Under the pieces are notes generated by a model. That model ran no database searches and had not been told where the DNA came from. It saw nothing but the letters and a program-made list of their open reading frames with translations. A DNA stretch of 44,230 bases, taken from the NCBI GenBank assembly GCA_002688775.1, contig NZDH01000019.1, positions 1-44,230 of the forward strand, read 5' to 3'. Each line of letters opens with the position of its first letter. The first letter of the stretch is position 1. Below, one piece after another: positions 36,217 through 44,230 of the stretch. The stretch comes from Candidatus Woesearchaeota archaeon (GTDB taxonomy: Archaea > Nanobdellota > Nanobdellia > Woesearchaeales > GW2011-AR4). A program made the position numbers and the translations under genes.

Positions 36217-37500
36217 ATGGAAACAGTCACTATTGTCGGATTAGGTTATGTAGGCCTGCCTTTAGCTTGCCTATGCGCTGAGAAAGGGCATAAGGTATAT
36301 GGCTTGGAAATAGACGAAAACAAAGTCAATTTAATCAACAAAAGCCAAAGCCCAATCCAAGATGAATATGTAATTAATAAACTAAAAAAGGTAACTGGGA
36401 AGATTAATGCAACAACTAATCCTGATGATTGCATTCCAAACTCCGATATTGTAATTACCTGTGTTCCAACACCTATAACAAAGAGCCGTTCTCCTGATTT
36501 AACTGCTTTAAAACGATCTGTAACAGAGATATCTAAATTTTTAAAACCAAATACTCTTTTGATCATTGAATCTACCATACATCCTGGTACAGTTGAAGAG
36601 ATTATAGTCCCTATATTAAAGAAACAAAATCTTGATCCGGGCAAAAATGATGTTTTTGTTGCTCACTGCCCGGAAAGGATAGATCCAGGAAATAAGAAAT
36701 GGACAATTGAAGATCTTCCTAGAGTTGTGGGTGGAATTACAAAGGAAGCAACTAAAAAAGCAGCTGAATTCTATAAAACAATCATAAAAGCTGATATTCT
36801 AGAGCTAAGCAATATCAAGGCTGCAGAAGCAACTAAAATCATGGAAAACACCTTTAGGGACATTAATATTGCTTTTGTCAATGAAATGGCTCAAAGTTTT
36901 GACAAGGCTGGCATTGATATAACCGAAGTGATTAAAGGTGCCTCCACAAAACCGTTTGCATTCATGGCGCATTATCCTGGAGCTGGTGTTGGTGGGCATT
37001 GCATCCCTGTTGATCCTTATTATCTGATTGAAAAAGCAAGACAAATCGGTTTTACACATAAATTCCTGAGTCTTGCCCGTGAGATAAACAATAACATGCC
37101 AAATTACACTGTTCAACTTTTAGAAAATGAATTAAAAAAACTAGAAAAATCCATTAAAGATGCAAAAGTGGGAGTTCTTGGCTTAGCTTACAAAGCAAAT
37201 GTCGATGACATAAGGGAAAGTCCTTCAGCTGAGATTGTAGAAACACTAAAGAACAAAGGTGCAGAAGTCTTTGTTTTTGATCCTAATGTTAAAAAAGAAA
37301 GCAATGTAAGGGATTTTGATGAACTATTAAGCAAAAGCGATTATATTGTGCTGGCAACAGATCATAAGGAATTCAGGAATATGGACTTAAGCAAATTAGA
37401 GAAAAACAAGATATCGATTGTTATAGACGGTAGAAATTGCTTAGATAAAGAAAAGATAAAGTCAATGGGAATTGCGTATCACGGGATTGGAAGAAGCTAG
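36217..37500 (+). CDS. Nucleotide-sugar dehydrogenase (UDP-ManNAc / UDP-glucose dehydrogenase family)
   Basis: 427 aa; VTIVGLGYVGLPLACLCAEKGHKVYGLEID...NIKAAEATKIMENTFRDINIAFVNEMA...GVGGHCIPVDPYYL...LGLAYKANVDDIRESPSAEIVE. Confidence 0.93.
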   Translation: METVTIVGLGYVGLPLACLCAEKGHKVYGLEIDENKVNLINKSQSPIQDEYVINKLKKVTGKINATTNPDDCIPNSDIVITCVPTPITKSRSPDLTALKRSVTEISKFLKPNTLLIIESTIHPGTVEEIIVPILKKQNLDPGKNDVFVAHCPERIDPGNKKWTIEDLPRVVGGITKEATKKAAEFYKTIIKADILELSNIKAAEATKIMENTFRDINIAFVNEMAQSFDKAGIDITEVIKGASTKPFAFMAHYPGAGVGGHCIPVDPYYLIEKARQIGFTHKFLSLAREINNNMPNYTVQLLENELKKLEKSIKDAKVGVLGLAYKANVDDIRESPSAEIVETLKNKGAEVFVFDPNVKKESNVRDFDELLSKSDYIVLATDHKEFRNMDLSKLEKNKISIVIDGRNCLDKEKIKSMGIAYHGIGRS

Positions 37501-38397
37501 TCAATTAAGCTCCAACATTCTCTTAACACCTTCTCTAATCATAGTCTTTGGTTGCCATCCAAGTGATTTCATCCTGGATATGTCTGGAACTCTGTATTCA
37601 ATCTCTCTTTCTTTTAATCTTGTTTCCTTGCCAAATCCTAGTTTTTTAATCTCTGACTTGCTTTTTGTTATCTCTTTCACTATCTGCGCAAGTTCAAGAA
37701 TGGTTGTAGGCTTGTTGTTGCCGATATTATATGCTTCTCCAGCTTTCCCTTTCTCAAAAACAGTTAAAACCCCTTCTGCAATATCCTCAACATAAGTGAA
37801 GCATCTTGTCTGGTTGCCTTCTCCAAATACACTTATAGGCTCGTTCTTGAGTGCCTTGTTCAAAAAGATAGGCACTACCCAGTTTGATTCCTGCCCAGGC
37901 CCGTAAACATTGAAAAATCTTACAATCTTTATGTCTGTACCTGATTCCTGGTTGTATGCCTTTGCATAAATCTCTGCTGCCAATTTAGAGACACCATAAG
38001 TTGACACAGGACCTTTAACACTGTCTTCCTTTATAGGCAATTCCCTTGGCTCGCCATAGACTTCAGATGATGATGAATAGACCATTTTCTTGATGCCAGC
38101 TTCAATCGCTGACTTAAACACATTAACAGAACCTTGAAGGTTTATCTTCATTGTCTCCAACGGCTTATTATCGGAATTGTCAACACCCAGCAATGCAGCA
38201 AAATGGAATACTGAATCACAGCCCTGCATGTCCTTGCTAAGATTTTCCAGTATTGATTTCTTTACAAATTCAAGATTTTTGTGTTTTACTTTTGGCTCGT
38301 TAATGTCAAGCACTTTCACATGATGATCATTCTCAAGAAGATGCTTTACAACATATCCTCCTATAAATCCAGAACCTCCAGTAACCATTATTTTCAT
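37501..38397 (-). CDS. NAD-dependent sugar epimerase (UDP-glucose 4-epimerase-like)
   Basis: Likely start MKIMVTGGSGFIGGYVVKHL (38397); YSSSSEVYGEPRELPIKED...STYGVSKLAAE; RFFNVYGPGQ. Confidence 0.9.
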   Translation of the reverse strand: MKIMVTGGSGFIGGYVVKHLLENDHHVKVLDINEPKVKHKNLEFVKKSILENLSKDMQGCDSVFHFAALLGVDNSDNKPLETMKINLQGSVNVFKSAIEAGIKKMVYSSSSEVYGEPRELPIKEDSVKGPVSTYGVSKLAAEIYAKAYNQESGTDIKIVRFFNVYGPGQESNWVVPIFLNKALKNEPISVFGEGNQTRCFTYVEDIAEGVLTVFEKGKAGEAYNIGNNKPTTILELAQIVKEITKSKSEIKKLGFGKETRLKEREIEYRVPDISRMKSLGWQPKTMIREGVKRMLELN

Positions 38398-38440
38398 TTT
38401 AATCAGTAAACCTCCACCCACTATTTCCCAATATTATACT

Positions 38441-39541
38441 TCATTTTTTAAATCTTTTCAATATTATCTTTACAATCCTCTCTGCAGCTTTACCATCCCA
38501 TAATTCAGGAATTTTGTCATTAACTTCTATTTCATTATTTATAATTTCAAAGGATTTTTCTACCACTTTCTCTTTATCAACACTAACAAGCAAATTAGTT
38601 CCTTGATCAACTGTAACAGGCCTTTCAGTATTCTTTCTTAAAGTTATACATGGGACATACAAAATAGTCGCTTCTTCTTGAATCCCTCCTGAGTCTGTCA
38701 AAATAAATTTGCTGTTAGCCATTATATGTAAAAAATCAAAATAGCCCAGAGGCTCAGTCATTATAAGATTCTTCATATTTTTTATTTTGTCGTCAAAGTT
38801 GAATGCTTCAATGCTTTTCTTTGTCCTGGGATGAACTGAAAAAACAATCTTGATTTTCTCTTGTATCTTATCAAGAATATAAAGAATGTTTTCAAAATCT
38901 TCTTTTTTATCAACATTGCTTGGCCTATGCAATGTCAAAGCGCAGTAGTTATGCTTCTCAACATCTAACTTCTCAAGTACTTTTGATTCTGATGCTCTTT
39001 CTTTATGTTTCAGCAATGTATCGATCATCACATTCCCAACAAAAAAGATTCTGTCTTTGCCAATCCCTTCATTAAGCAGATTTTTATTTCCACTTTCTTC
39101 TGTTGTAAATAAAAAGTCGCCTATTTTGTCAGTTTCTATCCTGTTTATCTCCTCAGGCATGGTATTATCAAAACTTCTCAGGCCAGCTTCTACATGCGCA
39201 ACTTTGATTCCAAGTTCTTTAGCTGCTTCAGCGCCAGCAACTGTGGAATTCACATCTCCAACGACAATGACTAAATCTGGTTTTTCTTTTCCCAAAACCT
39301 TTTTCAGTTTTTGGGTAATTTTTGCTTTCTGTTCATCATGACTGCCGCTGCCAACCTCCAGATTAATATCTGGTTTAGGAAGTCTTAAGTCATCAAAAAA
39401 AAACTTGCTCATCCCAGTATCATAATGTTGCCCAGTATGTACTAATAAATGCTCAATTTCTTTATGTTTTTTGAGTTCATCCACTAAGGCTGCTATCTTC
39501 ATAAAATTAGGTCTGGTACCGACCACACTTACTATTTTCAT
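38441..39541 (-). CDS. wecB: UDP-N-acetylglucosamine 2-epimerase (non-hydrolysing)
   Basis: Likely start MKIVSVVGTRPNFMKIAALVDEL; VHTGQHYDTGMSKFFFDDL, VVVGDVNSTVAGAEAAKELGIKVAHVEAGLRSFD, MPEEINR, LTDSGGIQEEA. Confidence 0.94.
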   Translation of the reverse strand: MKIVSVVGTRPNFMKIAALVDELKKHKEIEHLLVHTGQHYDTGMSKFFFDDLRLPKPDINLEVGSGSHDEQKAKITQKLKKVLGKEKPDLVIVVGDVNSTVAGAEAAKELGIKVAHVEAGLRSFDNTMPEEINRIETDKIGDFLFTTEESGNKNLLNEGIGKDRIFFVGNVMIDTLLKHKERASESKVLEKLDVEKHNYCALTLHRPSNVDKKEDFENILYILDKIQEKIKIVFSVHPRTKKSIEAFNFDDKIKNMKNLIMTEPLGYFDFLHIMANSKFILTDSGGIQEEATILYVPCITLRKNTERPVTVDQGTNLLVSVDKEKVVEKSFEIINNEIEVNDKIPELWDGKAAERIVKIILKRFKK

Positions 39542-39597
39542 TCTAACCAACGAACCCAAATTTATTTAAATAGTTTCCTATTACTTTCTTATGTCAA

Positions 39598-40761
39598 ATG
39601 AGATACTTAAAATACGCAATAAAAGCCCTTAAACCTGAGAATTTCTACTATATTTCATCCATTTCTTTAAAGGATTATCTAAAGAAATATCATCCAGCTC
39701 ACTCTAATGATGTCCATATAAAGGCAGCAATGGACTGGATCAGCACAGCACAATCTCAAAACAATGATAGCGGTGTAAGCGCCCTCTATTCTTTATTTGA
39801 AGGTTGGGCTCCATCTTATGTTGAAACAACTGGATACATAATATCTACATTTTTCAATTATTTTGAATTAACAAATAATTATTTTTACAGAAAACAGGCT
39901 ATAATGATGGCTGATTTTGAGCTTAGAAATCAGCTTAAATCAGGGGCTTTTCCTGGTGGCAGTAATATTGCACCTATAGTGTTCAACACCGGCCAAGTAA
40001 TTTTTGGATTGTGCAGGACATACAAGGAAACAAACAATGATCAATACAAAATTGCAGCAATAAAAGCAGCAGATTGGCTATTGTCAATCATGGATGAAGA
40101 TGGATGCTGGAGAAAACATACTTATCTTAACAATACACATACTTACAACACAAGAACTGTATGGTCTTTGCTGCAAGCACACGAAATCACAAGAAATAAT
40201 GCTTACAAAAAAGCAGCTGAGAAAAATATTAATTGGGCTTTAAAGCAGCAGCTGAAAAATGGATGGTTTGAGAATAATGCTTTTCACAAAGAACAGGAGC
40301 CTTTACTGCATACAATAGCATATTCAATAAGGGGGATTTTGGAAGCTGCAATCTATTTAAGAAAAAAAGCCTATCTTGAATCTACACTCAAAGCTGCAAC
40401 ACCAATAATGGAAGCTCAAAGAGATGATGGATCACTTCCAGGCAGCTTTGATAACAACTGGAAAAGCAGCATTAAATGGTCTTGTCTGACAGGAAATTCG
40501 CAAATGTCAATAATTTGGCAGAAATTATTCATGTCAACTAAAGATCAAAAATTCCTGGATGCCGCAAAAAAGATAAACGCTTACATGAAAACTACGCAAA
40601 ATCTCGCTTCATCAAATCCAGGAATTAAAGGCGGAATTGCAGGATCATTTCCAATATATGGCTGGTATGCTCCCTTCTCTTATCCAAACTGGGCAGCAAA
40701 ATTCTTTATCGATTCTCTAATGCTGGAAGATAACCTTAAGTTAGAAAGAAAATTATCTTAA
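39598..40761 (+). CDS. (alpha/alpha)-barrel protein, candidate glycan-active enzyme or C5-epimerase-like
   Basis: 387 aa; no signal peptide; repeated two-helix units with W/G-rich turns (DGCWRKHTYL, NGWFENNAF, RDDGSLPGSFDNNWKSS), resembling unsaturated glucuronyl hydrolase / D-glucuronyl C5-epimerase folds. Confidence 0.6.
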   Translation: MRYLKYAIKALKPENFYYISSISLKDYLKKYHPAHSNDVHIKAAMDWISTAQSQNNDSGVSALYSLFEGWAPSYVETTGYIISTFFNYFELTNNYFYRKQAIMMADFELRNQLKSGAFPGGSNIAPIVFNTGQVIFGLCRTYKETNNDQYKIAAIKAADWLLSIMDEDGCWRKHTYLNNTHTYNTRTVWSLLQAHEITRNNAYKKAAEKNINWALKQQLKNGWFENNAFHKEQEPLLHTIAYSIRGILEAAIYLRKKAYLESTLKAATPIMEAQRDDGSLPGSFDNNWKSSIKWSCLTGNSQMSIIWQKLFMSTKDQKFLDAAKKINAYMKTTQNLASSNPGIKGGIAGSFPIYGWYAPFSYPNWAAKFFIDSLMLEDNLKLERKLS

Positions 40762-41652
40762 TTTCGAATTATAAATCGTGATATTCCTTTTCGCCAATCT
40801 CTCCATGCAATCAGTAGAGTCCCTGACCCTTATTACCCTCAATTCAGTGTTAAAAAATGGATAAATCTTCATTAAGCTCTCTCTTAAAAAAGGTTTTTCT
40901 AGCATATTATTGTCTCTTATCTTATAAAGATGGGATAAGTGCCATCTTGCATAAATTGTTTTATTGCTTCCATTCTCCAGAGCGACCAAGACTTTATTTC
41001 TTTTTGTCCAGACCTTGAAAGGAAATTTTTTGTATTTGTCTTCTACAATATGGATTGAAGAGTTTGCCAGCTGGTCAACACCGATCAAAAAGATTTTTGC
41101 ATCCAGGTGATAAAGCTTGTAAAATGGGCTTTTGCTTGCATATGGGTTGTCGCATCTTTCATGATCACTGACAAACCACTTTGCTTTATTGCCGTATGCA
41201 ATTAATGAGTGAGTTGGAGAGATGCTTCTTTGAACTCCTTTTCTTTGCCTGAATGTTTCTGGCACTTTGCCTGTGTAACAAGGTGTTCTTTTGACATCAA
41301 AAACATAGATTCTTTTTTTCTTATCGTAATTCAAAGCTGAAAATGAAGGCATAACAAGAAGGCCATTTTTGCCAATGATTTCCAAAAAACTGTCTATTAA
41401 GGTGTTTACTCCATTATCAATATAACCTATCCTGCTTAAAGAAGAATGCACTATGACGGCATCATCTTTTTTGAGGCCTGCTTTTATTAATGATTTTTTA
41501 ATATCTTCTTTGGTTATTTTTCCCTTTAAAGTAATTTTAAATAACCTGATTTTCTTGATTATATTATGATACAAAAATTTCTGAATTCCAAAAGGGATTA
41601 TTGCCTTTATCCTGGCTTTGGTTCTGCTCTCTCTTACTTTGCTTTTTGTCAT
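40753..41652 (-). CDS. AAC(3)-family N-acetyltransferase, probably sugar-modifying
   Basis: 299 aa; GLKKDDAVIVHSSLSRIGYIDNGVNTLIDSFLEIIGKNGLLVMPSFS...KRTPCYTGKVPETFRQRKGVQRSISPTHSLIAYG. Confidence 0.88.
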   Translation of the reverse strand: MTKSKVRESRTKARIKAIIPFGIQKFLYHNIIKKIRLFKITLKGKITKEDIKKSLIKAGLKKDDAVIVHSSLSRIGYIDNGVNTLIDSFLEIIGKNGLLVMPSFSALNYDKKKRIYVFDVKRTPCYTGKVPETFRQRKGVQRSISPTHSLIAYGNKAKWFVSDHERCDNPYASKSPFYKLYHLDAKIFLIGVDQLANSSIHIVEDKYKKFPFKVWTKRNKVLVALENGSNKTIYARWHLSHLYKIRDNNMLEKPFLRESLMKIYPFFNTELRVIRVRDSTDCMERLAKRNITIYNSKLR

Positions 41653-41730
41653 TTGAACATATGATTGAAATATACGAAGTTATTATTTAAAGCTTCTTAT
41701 TGTCGGTTTTTGTGATTTAGCATAGAAAAA

Positions 41731-41742
41731 TTTAAATATAAA
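41731..41742 (+). promoter_or_regulatory. TATA box of the FkbH-like gene
   Basis: tttaaatataaa about 25 nt upstream of ATG 41761. Confidence 0.5.
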
Positions 41743-41760
41743 TCCGAGTATTTTTCAGAT

Positions 41761-42819
41761 ATGAAAAGGACAAAAGTTGTTATTTGGGATGCTGACAATA
41801 CGCTTTGGGATGGCACTGTCTTCTATAAGGATAAGGAAAATATCAAGATAAAGCCAGGTGTAAAAGAGGCCTTGAAAGAATTGGATAAGAGGGGCATAAA
41901 GAGCACCATATGCAGCAAAAATTATTATGAGGATGTTGAATCCGTGCTGAAAAAATTTGAAATTGACAAATATTTCCAGCACACCCAGGTTGGTTGGGGA
42001 TTGAAATCTGATGCAATAAAAAAGCTTGCTGGTATTTTTAATGTTGATTATGATGAAATGATTTTTGTTGATGATGATCCTTTCCAGCGTGCAGAAGTCT
42101 TATCCCAGATTCCGGATATAAACGCAATTATGCTCCAGGATCCACTGGATATACTGGGACTTGAAAGTGTTATGTCTGCAAATGCTACTGGAGAAGATAA
42201 AAAAAGAATTCAGATTTTAAAGGAGCATAGAAACAGAAAAGAAGCGGAACAGAGTTTCAAAGGCGACTATAAGGATTTCTTAAAACAATGCGATATGGTT
42301 ATGACGATTAGGCATGTTCAAGAACAGGATTGGCCAAGAGTCTGTCAATTATTGAATAGGACTAATGAATTAAATGCAACAGTCAATAGATACACGTTAA
42401 AACAATTAAAAGAATCATACGAAAAAAACAAAGATATAGTTCTTGTTGTTGAATTAAAAGATAAATTCGGGCATTACGGGCTGATAGCTGAGACAATACT
42501 GGAACAGAAAGATGATGGATGGTTCATTAGGGATGTGACAGTTTCGTGTAGGACCATGGGAAGGGGAATTGGAAGTACGTTGATATTAGCTGTGCTAAAT
42601 TATGCAAAAGAAAGTGGCATAAAGAAGGTTGTTGGAAAACTGGTTGAGACAGAATCAAATTGGCGCATAAGGCCGCTATATGAAAAAAGAGGTTTTAGAA
42701 AAACTTCCTCAGATGGGAAAGCAACCTATTATGAATTTGATTTGGAAAAAGATAAAATTACCAGCTATGCTCCATGGTTGAAGATTAACTTCTTGTTGAA
42801 AGAGATTACAGAAACTTAG
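41761..42819 (+). CDS. FkbH-like HAD-IIIC phosphatase with C-terminal GNAT-like domain
   Basis: 352 aa; KVVIWDADNTLWDGTVFYKD...IKSTICSKNYYEDVESVLKKF...MIFVDDDPFQRAEVLSQIPD; C-term VELKDKFGHYGLIAETIL...GRGIGSTLILAVLNYAKESG. Confidence 0.9.
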   Translation: MKRTKVVIWDADNTLWDGTVFYKDKENIKIKPGVKEALKELDKRGIKSTICSKNYYEDVESVLKKFEIDKYFQHTQVGWGLKSDAIKKLAGIFNVDYDEMIFVDDDPFQRAEVLSQIPDINAIMLQDPLDILGLESVMSANATGEDKKRIQILKEHRNRKEAEQSFKGDYKDFLKQCDMVMTIRHVQEQDWPRVCQLLNRTNELNATVNRYTLKQLKESYEKNKDIVLVVELKDKFGHYGLIAETILEQKDDGWFIRDVTVSCRTMGRGIGSTLILAVLNYAKESGIKKVVGKLVETESNWRIRPLYEKRGFRKTSSDGKATYYEFDLEKDKITSYAPWLKINFLLKEITET

Positions 42820-42823
42820 ACTG

Positions 42824-43216
42824 TTAGATTAATTTGTGCTTTACAGTATGTTCTTCAAAATTTTTGCTGTCACGATGCCCTGTAGTCAGGTTAAGAATGA
42901 CTGAATCTTCCAAAAATCTCATTGCATGAGCTATCATTGGCGGTGTAATCACCAAAGTGCCTGGCTCTACAACCAAAGTCTCTTCCTTAGCATTATCATC
43001 TTTCATATCTTTAGATACAGTTTCGTATTTTCCACTCACAAGGTATACATATTGTATCTGTTTAGGATGATAGTGGTTCGCCCTGATTGATCCTTTTTTT
43101 GAAGTGATGATGGCAACGTGGCAGATGTCCTCTTCCAGTATATTAGAAATTGCTCCTCTTTCATCTGTAAAAGCTGGATCTATTTTTATTGCTTTTTCAT
43201 TTGGTATAGTAATCAC
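42824..43216 (-). CDS. Cupin-fold sugar-modification protein
   Basis: 130 aa; ERGAISNILEEDICHVAIITSKKGSIRANHYHPKQIQYVYLVSGKYE...VVEPGTLVITPPMIAHAMRF. Confidence 0.75.
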   Translation of the reverse strand: MITIPNEKAIKIDPAFTDERGAISNILEEDICHVAIITSKKGSIRANHYHPKQIQYVYLVSGKYETVSKDMKDDNAKEETLVVEPGTLVITPPMIAHAMRFLEDSVILNLTTGHRDSKNFEEHTVKHKLI

Positions 43217-43326
43217 CTTCTGTTTAACACCAGGATTAACAAGTGTATTATAAACTTTGCTGCTTTTTATATAATGAATATCTGTATATCCATAAATTTT
43301 TAAATGGGAATTGTGTCCATAAGCAT

Positions 43327-44230
43327 ATGAAAAATAAGATAAATTTAGGTATAATTGGCTTAGGTAGATTCGGCATTAACTATCTTAGAACTCTGAATGA
43401 ATTAGATAATGCCAATATAAAATGGATCTGCTCAGGCAGACGAGAAACTTTGGATAGCGCTGCTGCAAAAGTCGAACTAAAATCTGAAGTAAACAAAACT
43501 ACAAATTACAAAGATATCTTACAAGATAAAGAAGTTGATGCAGTTGCTATAGTAACTCCAGGAAGTACTCATCACAGAATAGCTAAAGATGCACTTTTAG
43601 CAGATAAGCATGTGCTGGTTGAGAAGCCATTCTGCTTAAACTCCAAAGATGCAGAAGAATTAGTAAAGATTTCATTGGAAAAAAATAAGGTTTTAATGGT
43701 AGGGCATTTGCATTTGTTCAATCCGGGAATACAAAAGATCAAGGAAGACATTAAGGCTGGTTTATTTGGAAAAATGAAGTATGTTCATATAATCCACACT
43801 GGAAATGGCCCTGTAAGGAGTGACATGGGTGCCCTTTGGGATTTCTTTCCCCATAGTGTATCAGTACTTTTGCATCTGCTTGACCAAAATCCATCAGAAG
43901 TTAGTGTAAATGGTGCATCCTTCCTGAAAAAAGGTATTGAAGATGTTGTAACAATGGATCTGAAATTCCCGGAAAACACATTTGCAACTTCATTTGGAAG
44001 CTGGATACATCCGTTGAAAAAATTTAGCGTCATAGTGGTAGGCGAAAAGCTTTATGCTGTATTTGAAGATTATGCCAAAGATGATAAATTAAAATATTAT
44101 GAAAATGCTCCAAAAATCATTGATGGAAAAGTAATTATTGATGACAAAGGATATCAGGCCATAGATATCAAGAATAATAAGCCCTTGACTGAGCAGCTAA
44201 AGCATTTCCTGGATTGTATCAATAAGAACA
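43327..44230 (+). CDS. Gfo/Idh/MocA-family oxidoreductase, truncated by the window edge
   Basis: Manual translation MKNKINLGIIGLGRFGINYLRTLNELDNANIKWICSGRRE...VDAVAIVTPGSTHHRIAKDALLADKHVLVEKPFCLN; no stop before the window end, hence absent from the track. Confidence 0.9.
   Translation, partial: MKNKINLGIIGLGRFGINYLRTLNELDNANIKWICSGRRETLDSAAAKVELKSEVNKTTNYKDILQDKEVDAVAIVTPGSTHHRIAKDALLADKHVLVEKPFCLNSKDAEELVKISLEKNKVLMVGHLHLFNPGIQKIKEDIKAGLFGKMKYVHIIHTGNGPVRSDMGALWDFFPHSVSVLLHLLDQNPSEVSVNGASFLKKGIEDVVTMDLKFPENTFATSFGSWIHPLKKFSVIVVGEKLYAVFEDYAKDDKLKYYENAPKIIDGKVIIDDKGYQAIDIKNNKPLTEQLKHFLDCINKN

Noticed and set aside
40753-41652. Aminoglycoside-resistance gene (AAC(3) family)
   Set aside because: Family match is real, but the context is glycan biosynthesis; a sugar N-acetyltransferase role is more likely.
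1-44230. CRISPR arrays, transposases, integrases, rRNA genes
   Set aside because: None recognised on either strand by manual reading.

Overview
AT-rich archaeal chromosome segment, probably DPANN-like. The archaeal assignment is inferred from an AglB/STT3 oligosaccharyltransferase, a geranylgeranyl-reductase-family protein, an intron-bearing tRNA and TATA boxes about 25-28 nt upstream of start codons. Most of the window is a surface-glycan / N-glycosylation island: AglB, two DPM1-like GT2s, DUF2304, two GT9 (heptosyltransferase-family) enzymes, GT4 and GT2 enzymes, several GT-C-like membrane proteins, nucleotide-sugar enzymes, and decoration enzymes (carbamoyltransferase, two SGNH proteins, AAC(3)-like acetyltransferase, FkbH-like HAD). 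Upstream lie two large surface proteins, one with about 94 N-glycosylation sequons and the other with none. Main observations: (1) a bacterial-type ADP-heptose pathway block (HldD-like, HldA-like kinase, and an HldC-GmhB fusion) next to a GT9 enzyme and AglB; (2) a probable tRNA-Trp(CCA) with two introns, one a ~20-nt intron in the T-loop; (3) a ribbon-helix-helix/sugar nucleotidyltransferase fusion with a symmetric candidate operator (TTCATACC) at both ends of its divergent promoter; (4) four degenerate repeats in the cytosolic N-terminus of AglB; (5) a carbamoyltransferase/DUF5989/SGNH cassette whose 53-aa DUF5989 gene is missing from the ORF track. No rRNA, CRISPR array or transposase was seen. 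All family calls are from sequence motifs read by eye; no database search was run.
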